This document shows, piece after piece, positions 48,873 through 56,241 of a DNA stretch of 58,850 bases (position 1 is the first letter of the stretch; each line of letters opens with the position of its first letter). Position numbers and translations under genes: made by a program. The notes below the pieces were generated by a model. The model was not told where the DNA came from. It made no database searches and saw only the letters and a program-made list of their open reading frames with translations. Where the stretch lies: NCBI GenBank assembly GCA_910585625.1, contig CAJUFQ010000024.1, positions 1 through 58,850 on the forward strand. The letters are read 5' to 3'. The stretch comes from an uncultured Lachnospiraceae bacterium. Its GTDB lineage: Bacteria; Bacillota; Clostridia; Lachnospirales; Lachnospiraceae.

Positions 48873-51788
48873 ATGAATTTAAGTAATTGTACGGCATATG
48901 AAGTGCTGGAGGAGAAGAAACTGGACGATATCAAATCAATAGGATATTTGCTCCGCCATAAGAAGAGCGGCGCGAGGATCAGCCTGATTTCCAATGACGA
49001 TGAGAACAAGGTTTTTTTCATTGGGTTCCGAACACCGTCCCTGGATAGCACAGGGGCGGCGCATATCCTGGAACATTCCGTACTGTGCGGTTCAGAGAAA
49101 TTCCCGGTCAAGGATCCATTTGTGGAATTGGTCAAAAGTTCCCTTAATACGTTCCTCAATGCAATGACCTATCCGGATAAGACGATTTATCCGGTGGCAA
49201 GCTGCAACGATAAAGATTTCCAGAACCTGGTGGAGGTTTATCTGGATGCAGTGCTGTACCCTAATATTTCCAGGCACAGGGAGATTTTCTGCCAGGAAGG
49301 CTGGCATTATGAGATGGAAGATTTAGACGCTCCCCTCACAATTAATGGCGTGGTTTATAATGAGATGAAAGGCGCTTTTTCTTCCCCGGACGAAGTGCTG
49401 AGCCGGGAAATTATGAGCGCCCTTTATCCGGACACTTCTTATTCTTTTGAGTCTGGCGGCGACCCGGAAGTGATTCCTGAACTTAGCTATGAGCAGTTCC
49501 TGGCTTTCCATCAGAAATATTACCACCCGAGTAATTCTTATATTTACATGTATGGGAATATGGACATGGAAGAGAAACTTCAGTGGATGGACAGGGAATA
49601 CCTCAGCAAATTCGATGCGATTGAAGTCGATTCCCAGGTGAAAGAACAGAAGCCGTTTGATAAGGTACGCGAAATTGAGATTACCTACAACATCGCAAGC
49701 GGGGAGCCTTTAGAGGACAACACGTATCTGTCATACAATGTGAGTACCGGCAATATCCTGGACAGGACGTTGTATGTGGCATTTGACATCCTTGACTATG
49801 CGTTGCTATCTGCGCCGGGCGCGCCATTAAAGCAGGCGCTTCTGGACGCCAAGATTGGCAAGGACATCATGGCTTCGTTTGACAACTATACGCTGCAGCC
49901 CATGCTTTCTGTCGTGGCGAAGAACAGCAACCTTGCACGCAAGGGGGAATTCCTGGAAATCATTCAGAGGGTGCTGCGGGAACAGGCAGAAAAAGGCATT
50001 AACAAGAAATCTTTGCGGGCAGGGATAAACAGCTTTGAATTCCGTTACCGTGAGGCTGATTACGGCTCTTTCCCCAAAGGGCTTTTGTACGGCATTAAAT
50101 GCCTGGACAGCTGGATTTACGATGAACGCAAGCCATTCTTGCATTTGGAAGGGCTTGCAGTGATTGAGTTCTTAAAACAGCAGGTGGACACAGGATACTT
50201 TGAGGGGCTTGTGCAGAAGTATCTGCTGGATAATCCCCATGCGGCTATTGTCATTGCAAAGCCACAGTACGGGCTGAATGCTAGAAAAGAGGAGGAATTG
50301 GCGGCAAAGCTAAAGCAGCAGAAAGATTCCATGAGCGTAGAGGAGAGGCAGGAAGTCGTAGATTTCACCCACCATCTGCGGAAATACCAGGAAGAGCCTT
50401 CTTCCCAGGAGGACATGGATAAGCTGCCGATGCTCACAAGGCAGGATATTAAGAAGGAAGGGGAAAAGCTCTGCATCCGCGAGGAACATGAGGACGGCAC
50501 GCTGCTATTGTGCCATGATATCGATACGAATGGCATTGTTTATTTCAGCCTGATGTTTGATGTGGGGGATTTGCCTCAAACGAAGGTTCCGTATCTGGGG
50601 ATTCTTAAATCCGTCCTGGGGTATGTGGACACAAAATCCTATACGTTCCCGGAGCTTGCCAATGAGATTAATCTGCATACGGGCGGGATTTTCAGCAACA
50701 TCGGGATTTATCCTCATGTGCAGGGTGAGAGCATTTCCCTCAAATATGAGATTAAGGTAAAAGCACTGTACCATGAGATTCCTAAGACGATGGAAATTAT
50801 ACGTGAAATCATATCCTCCAGCAATTTCCGCGGACAGGAACGTCTCTATGAGATAATTGCCGAACTCAAATCCAGGCTGCAGATGGGCATGAGTTCTGCG
50901 GGGCATTCCATATCGTCCATGCGTGCGATGTCTTACTTTTCGGACAGCGCGAAATATACAGATATGACGCAGGGAATTGAATTTTACCAGCTGGTAAAAG
51001 ATTTGGAAGAGAATTTCGCGGAGAAGAAAGAAGACTTAAGCCAGATGCTGGAAGGGCTTGTGCAGGAAATCTTCTGCAGGCAGAACCTGATGTTCAGCAT
51101 TGGCGCAGAGCCTCAAGGCATAGAGATGTTTATCCGGGAGGTAGCCGGGGTAAAGGAAATCCTTTGGGATAAGGGCGCGCAGGAGTCATGCCAGCCGTTT
51201 AAGCTGGAGAAGAAAAATGAGGGTTTCCTGGACGCTTCGCAGGTACAGTATGTGTCGCGTGCCGGAAATTTCCGTAGGGAAGGCTACGCATATACTGGTG
51301 CGCTGCGGATCTTGAAGGTGCTGCTCAGTTACGATTACCTCTGGCTCAATATCCGCGTCAAAGGCGGGGCTTACGGCTGCATGAGCGGGTTCACGAGGAC
51401 AGGGGACGGATATTTCACTTCTTACCGCGATCCGCATCTTTCCAGAACTAATGAGGTATATGAGGGAATTCCGGAGTATCTGGAGGATTTTTCGGCAGGG
51501 GAAAGAGAAATGACAAAATACATTATCGGTACGTTCAGCAGCGTTGACGCGCCGCTGACTCCAGCGGCAAAGACCGGGCGTAGCGCGACGGCATACCTCA
51601 CCGGCGTGACTGAGGAAATGCTCAAGAAAGAGCGGCAGGAGATTTTAAACGCCACGCAGGAGGATATCCGCGGCCTGTCCGGGATTGTGCGTGCCGTGCT
51701 TGGAGAAGGCGCGTTCTGTGTAATCGGAAATGAGCAGAAGCTGACGGAAGAAAAAGAGCTGTTTCAGGAAATCAAGAACTTATACTAA
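48873..51788 (+). CDS. M16C metallopeptidase (presequence-protease-like)
   Basis: The 971-residue protein belongs to the M16C/PreP family. The inverted zinc motif HILEH is at residues 64-68 (GAAHILEHSVLCGS), with NGVVYNEMKGAFSSPDEVL providing the distal Glu. Two halves, each of two domains, enclose a chamber that degrades short peptides. No signal peptide is seen, so it is cytoplasmic. TGGAAAGG precedes the ATG at 48873; a frame extension upstream runs through repeats and is not credible. era follows after 10 bp. Confidence 0.93.
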   Translation: MNLSNCTAYEVLEEKKLDDIKSIGYLLRHKKSGARISLISNDDENKVFFIGFRTPSLDSTGAAHILEHSVLCGSEKFPVKDPFVELVKSSLNTFLNAMTYPDKTIYPVASCNDKDFQNLVEVYLDAVLYPNISRHREIFCQEGWHYEMEDLDAPLTINGVVYNEMKGAFSSPDEVLSREIMSALYPDTSYSFESGGDPEVIPELSYEQFLAFHQKYYHPSNSYIYMYGNMDMEEKLQWMDREYLSKFDAIEVDSQVKEQKPFDKVREIEITYNIASGEPLEDNTYLSYNVSTGNILDRTLYVAFDILDYALLSAPGAPLKQALLDAKIGKDIMASFDNYTLQPMLSVVAKNSNLARKGEFLEIIQRVLREQAEKGINKKSLRAGINSFEFRYREADYGSFPKGLLYGIKCLDSWIYDERKPFLHLEGLAVIEFLKQQVDTGYFEGLVQKYLLDNPHAAIVIAKPQYGLNARKEEELAAKLKQQKDSMSVEERQEVVDFTHHLRKYQEEPSSQEDMDKLPMLTRQDIKKEGEKLCIREEHEDGTLLLCHDIDTNGIVYFSLMFDVGDLPQTKVPYLGILKSVLGYVDTKSYTFPELANEINLHTGGIFSNIGIYPHVQGESISLKYEIKVKALYHEIPKTMEIIREIISSSNFRGQERLYEIIAELKSRLQMGMSSAGHSISSMRAMSYFSDSAKYTDMTQGIEFYQLVKDLEENFAEKKEDLSQMLEGLVQEIFCRQNLMFSIGAEPQGIEMFIREVAGVKEILWDKGAQESCQPFKLEKKNEGFLDASQVQYVSRAGNFRREGYAYTGALRILKVLLSYDYLWLNIRVKGGAYGCMSGFTRTGDGYFTSYRDPHLSRTNEVYEGIPEYLEDFSAGEREMTKYIIGTFSSVDAPLTPAAKTGRSATAYLTGVTEEMLKKERQEILNATQEDIRGLSGIVRAVLGEGAFCVIGNEQKLTEEKELFQEIKNLY

Positions 51789-51798
51789 AGGAGAATTT

Positions 51799-52707
51799 AT
51801 GGAATCAAATTTGAAATCCGGATTTGTGACGCTGATTGGCAGGCCGAACGTAGGGAAATCCACGTTGATGAACCGCCTGATAGGGCAGAAAATCGCCATC
51901 ACTTCCAAGAAACCCCAGACTACCAGGAACAGAATACAGACTGTGTACACGGATGAAGAGCGCGGGCAGATTGTGTTCCTGGATACGCCGGGAATACACA
52001 AGGCGAAGAACAAGCTGGGAGAATATATGGTAAATGCAGCGGAGCGTACTTTGCAGGAAGTGGATGTGATTCTTTGGCTGGTGGAGCCAAGCAATTTTAT
52101 CGGCGCAGGAGAACGTCATATTTTAGAGAAGCTGGGCAGGGTGAATACGCCGGTCATCCTTATCATCAACAAGACGGATACGGTCAAGAAAGAAGAAATA
52201 CTTTCGTACATCGATACCTACCGCAAGGAATATGACTTTGCGGAAATTGTGCCGCTTTCAGCCTTGCGTGGGGAGAATACGGAAATCCTTCCGGATCTGA
52301 TATTCAAATATCTGCCATATGGCCCGATGTTCTACGATGAGGACACCGTGACGGATCAGCCGGAGCGGCAGATTGTGGCTGAAATCATCCGCGAGAAGTC
52401 CCTCCATGCGCTTGAGGAAGAAGTCCCTCATGGCATTGCGGTCACAATCGAGCGCATGAAGGAGAGGAAAAGGGGCGGCATTACAGATATCGATGCGACA
52501 ATCATCTGCGAGCGGGAATCCCATAAAGGAATCATTATCGGAAAGGGTGGCAGCATGCTCAAGAAGATTGGCACAAACGCACGGTTTGAGATTGAACGCC
52601 TGCTGGAGAGCCAGGTCAATTTAAAGCTTTGGGTGAAGGTAAAGAAGGACTGGCGCGACAGTGAATTCCTGCTTAAGAATTTCGGATACCGGGAAGAGGA
52701 ACGGTAA
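51799..52707 (+). CDS. era: GTPase Era
   Basis: The 302-residue protein couples 16S rRNA maturation to ribosome assembly. It has GTPase motifs GRPNVGKST, DTPGIHKAKNKLG and NKTD, and a C-terminal KH domain with GIIIGKGGSMLKKIG. AAGGAG precedes the start. Gene order era-yqzL-recO is the Firmicute arrangement. Confidence 0.97.
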   Translation: MESNLKSGFVTLIGRPNVGKSTLMNRLIGQKIAITSKKPQTTRNRIQTVYTDEERGQIVFLDTPGIHKAKNKLGEYMVNAAERTLQEVDVILWLVEPSNFIGAGERHILEKLGRVNTPVILIINKTDTVKKEEILSYIDTYRKEYDFAEIVPLSALRGENTEILPDLIFKYLPYGPMFYDEDTVTDQPERQIVAEIIREKSLHALEEEVPHGIAVTIERMKERKRGGITDIDATIICERESHKGIIIGKGGSMLKKIGTNARFEIERLLESQVNLKLWVKVKKDWRDSEFLLKNFGYREEER

Positions 52708-52790
52708 AAAACTACCAGAATTTTGCCAGTATAACGCCATGCGGGCAGGACACCCTAATAAGGATGAACAGAAGAACAGGGGGGATCCGC

Positions 52791-53006
52791 ATGATAGAGC
52801 AGGAATGGAAAAGATTTGCAAGCACGGGAAGCATTCATGATTATCTGAATTACAAGAGCCACCAGGAGGCAGAGGGAATTTATGGGGATGCCACGGGAGC
52901 CATGCTGGCCGGCAGAGACCCTATAGACAGGAGTGTGAACATATATGGCGCAGACCATAGCGCTGACGGGCATGGTGCTGTCAGCAGTCCCGGTGGGGGA
53001 ATATGA
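52791..53006 (+). CDS. YqzL-like small protein overlapping recO
   Basis: The 71-residue protein begins MIEQEWKRFASTGSIHDYL, closely patterned on the YqzL family (xxWKxFxxTGxIxxYL) that lies before recO in Bacillus. AGGGGGG precedes the ATG. Its last 20 codons overlap the start of recO in another frame (62 bp). Only the first half looks conserved; the Gly-rich tail is what the recO coding region happens to give. Function unknown. Confidence 0.7.
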   Translation: MIEQEWKRFASTGSIHDYLNYKSHQEAEGIYGDATGAMLAGRDPIDRSVNIYGADHSADGHGAVSSPGGGI

Positions 53007-53727
53007 CAGGAGGATAGTGCTTCTGACAAAAGAGCGGGGGAAAGTTTCTGCTTTTGCCCGCGGGGCACGCCGCCCGAACAGCCCATTGGTTGCGGCCAGC
53101 AACCCATTTGCGTTCGGACAGTTTGAGGCTTATGAGGGGCGCAGTTCCTATACGGTAGTGAGGGCAGACATAAGCAATTATTTCCGGGAGCTGGCTGCAG
53201 ATTTTGAAGGGGCGTATTACGGCTTTTATTTCATGGAAATCGCAGATTACTATGCCCGGGAGAACGTGGATGAGGTACATATGTTAAAGCTTCTCTATCA
53301 GTCTCTGCGCGCCCTGGAAAGCCCAAGCCTGGATAACCGCCTGGTACGACGTGTTTTTGAACTGAAAGCAATGGCGGTCAATGGGGAAGCGCCTAATGTG
53401 TTCACATGCTTAAGATGCGGCCAAGAAAAAGAGCTGCATTATTTCCATGTGAAAAGCGGAGGCACGCTTTGTAAGGAATGCGGTAAGCAGACGATGCAGG
53501 CAAGGACGCTGGACGGCTCGGCCCTTTATACCCTTCAATATATCATTTCATCCAGGATTGAAAAACTCTACACTTTCAAGGTTTCCGATGAGGTGCTTCA
53601 TGGCCTGGCACAGATTTTGGATGAATATATGGCATTTTACATAGACAGGGAATTCCATGCGTTGCAGATTTTAGAGGAAAATGTGGGGTTTGCGCAAAGG
53701 TTAAAAATCAACGGTTGCAATAAATGA
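52945..53727 (+). CDS. recO: DNA repair protein RecO
   Basis: The 260-residue protein helps load RecA with RecR. It has the N-terminal OB fold (TGMVLSAVPVGEYDRRIVLL, GKVSAFARGARR) and a helical domain with zinc ligands CLRCGQ and CKECGK. The start at 52945 aligns with the family; AGGAG lies upstream. Confidence 0.94.
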   Translation: MAQTIALTGMVLSAVPVGEYDRRIVLLTKERGKVSAFARGARRPNSPLVAASNPFAFGQFEAYEGRSSYTVVRADISNYFRELAADFEGAYYGFYFMEIADYYARENVDEVHMLKLLYQSLRALESPSLDNRLVRRVFELKAMAVNGEAPNVFTCLRCGQEKELHYFHVKSGGTLCKECGKQTMQARTLDGSALYTLQYIISSRIEKLYTFKVSDEVLHGLAQILDEYMAFYIDREFHALQILEENVGFAQRLKINGCNK

Positions 53728-53743
53728 TGGAAAAGGTTATAAT
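53715..53743 (+). promoter_or_regulatory. Promoter of the lipoprotein gene
   Basis: TTGCAA (53715-53720), 17 bp, TATAAT (53738-53743). It overlaps the end of recO and lies 39 bp before the next start. Confidence 0.75.
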
Positions 53744-53781
53744 ATGTGAGGTTCGCGTTAAGATTTTGAGGAGGTTGACAT

Positions 53782-54402
53782 ATGAAAAAAATAATTTCTA
53801 TCAGTTTGGTCTGTCTGTTGATAGCAGGATTATTCTCTGCATGTGGAGACGCTTTGGTTGCAGACCGTGATACCGTGTATGTGCAGAAAAAGGGCAAAGT
53901 TGTTTGTGCGGCTATTTCGGAATTTGACAAAGATTATTACGATGAGGAAGAACTCAAAAGCTATGTGGAGGAAAGGGTTCAGGCATATCAGGGAGAGAAT
54001 GGCAAGGACAGCGTGGAGATTGATGAATTCACGGTGGAAGACAAAGTGGCGAAGCTTTATATGAAATATAAAGACTGCGAAAGTTATCAGGATTTTAATG
54101 AGGTAACCCTGTTTTCAGGGACAGTGCCGCAGGCTTTGGCGGCAGGCTTTAAGTTTGATACCGAGTTTACGAAGGTAGAAGATGGGAAAGCAAATGGGAG
54201 CGTGGATAGTACCACGGTCATGGACAGCGACTGCAAAGTGGTTATCCTCAGTGAGAAAATAGATGTGAAAGTGGACGGCGCGGTTCAGTATATATCTTCC
54301 GAATATACCACTATCAAATCCAAGGATACAGTTTCCATTGAAGTCCCGGAGGAAGAGAAGGATGGGGCAGAGATGTCTTTGGTATATGTTGTGTATAAAT
54401 AG
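53782..54402 (+). CDS. Predicted lipoprotein of unknown function
   Basis: The 206-residue protein has a type II signal peptide, IISISLVCLLIAGLFSAC, with lipobox LFSAC (Cys21). It should be anchored to the outer face of the membrane. The mature part is acidic, with no motif I recognise. GAGGAGG precedes the start. It sits between recO and glyS with its own promoter. Confidence 0.8.
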   Translation: MKKIISISLVCLLIAGLFSACGDALVADRDTVYVQKKGKVVCAAISEFDKDYYDEEELKSYVEERVQAYQGENGKDSVEIDEFTVEDKVAKLYMKYKDCESYQDFNEVTLFSGTVPQALAAGFKFDTEFTKVEDGKANGSVDSTTVMDSDCKVVILSEKIDVKVDGAVQYISSEYTTIKSKDTVSIEVPEEEKDGAEMSLVYVVYK

Positions 54403-54451
54403 CGGGAACAGATTGCCGGAAGGTAAATAGCAGAAAGGAAGAGGTATCGTA

Positions 54452-55849
54452 ATGGAAAAGACAATGGAAAAAATCGTGGCACTGGCAAAAGCAAGGGGCT
54501 TTGTGTACCCGGGGTCTGAGATATATGGGGGACTTGCAAATACCTGGGATTATGGGAATCTGGGCGTGGAGCTTAAGAACAATGTGAAGAAGGCATGGTG
54601 GCAGAAATTTGTCGTGGAGAATCCTTATAATGTAGGCGTGGACTGCGCAATCCTCATGAACCCTCAGACTTGGGTGGCTTCCGGCCATCTGGGCGGTTTT
54701 TCCGACCCATTGATGGATTGCAAGGAGTGCCACGAGCGTTTCCGTGCTGACAAGATTATTGAAGATTTTGCGGAAGAGAAGGGGATTGCCCTGGAGTCCA
54801 CGGTGGATGGATGGAGCCAGGAGGAGATGATGAAGTTTATAGAAGAGCATCAGATTCCCTGCCCAACCTGCGGCAAGCATAATTTTACCGACATCCGCCA
54901 GTTCAACCTGATGTTCAAGACATTCCAGGGCGTCACGGAGGATGCGAAGAATACCGTATACCTTAGGCCGGAGACGGCACAGGGTATTTTCGTTAATTTC
55001 AAGAATGTGCAGAGGACTTCCCGGAAAAAAGTGCCGTTCGGTATCTGCCAGATCGGAAAATCCTTCCGCAATGAGATTACTCCAGGGAATTTTACATTCC
55101 GTACCAGGGAATTTGAACAGATGGAGCTGGAGTTTTTCTGTGTTCCAGGCACGGATTTGGAGTGGTTCCAGTATTGGAGGAGTTTCTGCCGAGACTGGCT
55201 CTTGAGCCTTGGCATGAAGGAGGAGGAGCTTCGCCTGCGTGATCACGACCCGGCAGAGCTGGCGTTTTACAGCAAGGCTACCACGGACTTTGAATTCTTA
55301 TTCCCATTCGGTTGGGGAGAGCTGTGGGGGATTGCCGACCGCACGGATTATGACCTGACACAGCACCAGAACACGTCCGGGCAGGACATGAGTTATTTTG
55401 ATGATGAGAAGAAGGAAAAATATATCCCATATGTCATTGAGCCGTCACTTGGCGCAGACCGTGTGGTGCTTGCATTCCTCTGCGCGGCGTATGATGAGGA
55501 GAACCTTGGCACGGAGGAGAAGCCGGATATGCGTACCGTGCTTCATTTCCACCCGGCGTTGGCACCGATAAAAATCGGTGTGCTGCCGCTCTCCAAGAAG
55601 CTGAATGAGGGGGCGGAGAAAATATATGCCCAGCTTTCGAAAAAGTATAACTGTGAGTTTGACGACAGGGGCAATATCGGCAAGCGTTACCGCAGGCAGG
55701 ACGAAATCGGTACGCCGTTTTGCGTTACATATGATTTTGATTCAGAGAATGATGGTGCGGTGACTGTGCGTGACCGTGACAGCATGGGGCAGGAGCGCAT
55801 TAAGATTGAGGAACTGGATGCGTATTTTGCAGATAAATTTGATTTTTAA
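54452..55849 (+). CDS. glyS: Glycine-tRNA ligase (alpha2 type)
   Basis: The 465-residue class II synthetase is the dimeric form. It starts ALAKARGFVYPGSEIYGGL. The motifs LRPETAQGIFVNFKNV, NEITPGNFTFRTREFEQMEL and SLGADRVVLAFLCAAYDEE (motif 3) and the C-terminal anticodon-binding domain with FDDRGNIGKRYRRQDEIGTPFC are clear. GGAAGAGG precedes the ATG. No T-box leader precedes it; only 49 bp separate it from the lipoprotein gene. Confidence 0.97.
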   Translation: MEKTMEKIVALAKARGFVYPGSEIYGGLANTWDYGNLGVELKNNVKKAWWQKFVVENPYNVGVDCAILMNPQTWVASGHLGGFSDPLMDCKECHERFRADKIIEDFAEEKGIALESTVDGWSQEEMMKFIEEHQIPCPTCGKHNFTDIRQFNLMFKTFQGVTEDAKNTVYLRPETAQGIFVNFKNVQRTSRKKVPFGICQIGKSFRNEITPGNFTFRTREFEQMELEFFCVPGTDLEWFQYWRSFCRDWLLSLGMKEEELRLRDHDPAELAFYSKATTDFEFLFPFGWGELWGIADRTDYDLTQHQNTSGQDMSYFDDEKKEKYIPYVIEPSLGADRVVLAFLCAAYDEENLGTEEKPDMRTVLHFHPALAPIKIGVLPLSKKLNEGAEKIYAQLSKKYNCEFDDRGNIGKRYRRQDEIGTPFCVTYDFDSENDGAVTVRDRDSMGQERIKIEELDAYFADKFDF

Positions 55850-55898
55850 CAGATGGGTTTGAGTTTGTGAGATAAGGGCGAAACCATAGCAGATGATG

Positions 55899-55958
55899 GC
55901 TGCCGCATGGAGGATGGGCATATTTCCGTATGCTTTTTACCTTTTGCGGCGGCTTTTT
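55899..55958 (+). terminator. Terminator of glyS
   Basis: GCTGCCGC (55899-55906) pairs with GCGGCGGC (55946-55953), with one T:G pair, and is followed by TTTTTCTTCTTTT. Confidence 0.65.
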
Positions 55959-56150
55959 CTTCTTTTCCGGGAAAGTGTGGCCTAACGGAGCTTTGTGGCA
56001 GAGAACTGAAGAATGACATCCGCCATATTCAGCAGGAACGAGAGCAGCATGGAGCAGACAGTGAAACATCAATGTGGGCAGAAGCATGTGTTTTTCTGTT
56101 ATGCGGCTGCCGTTTCCTGGAAAAAAGAAGGAAGAATTATGAAAAAAATG

Positions 56151-56178
56151 TTGCCAACCCTCAAAAGTATGATACAAT
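56151..56178 (+). promoter_or_regulatory. Promoter of ppdK
   Basis: TTGCCA (56151-56156), 16 bp, TACAAT (56173-56178), 63 bp before the start codon. Confidence 0.7.
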
Positions 56179-56241
56179 GATGGTGTGTGCTATGGCAGAC
56201 AGGGAACATAAATTATGAGAAGTTGTATAGGAGGAATTCAA

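Larger units (their letters stand above)
55850..56241. other. glyS-ppdK spacer
   Basis: This holds the glyS terminator (55899-55958), purine-rich sequence with imperfect repeats of TTTCC-GGAAA type, and the ppdK promoter (56151-56178). A 103-codon open frame (55907-56218) covers the terminator and promoter and is probably not a gene. Confidence 0.6.

Noticed and set aside
54403..54451. T-box leader for glyS
   Set aside because: Only 49 bp separate the genes and no T-box or specifier stem is present.
55907..56218. 103-codon open frame between glyS and ppdK
   Set aside because: It covers the glyS terminator and ppdK promoter and shows no family features.
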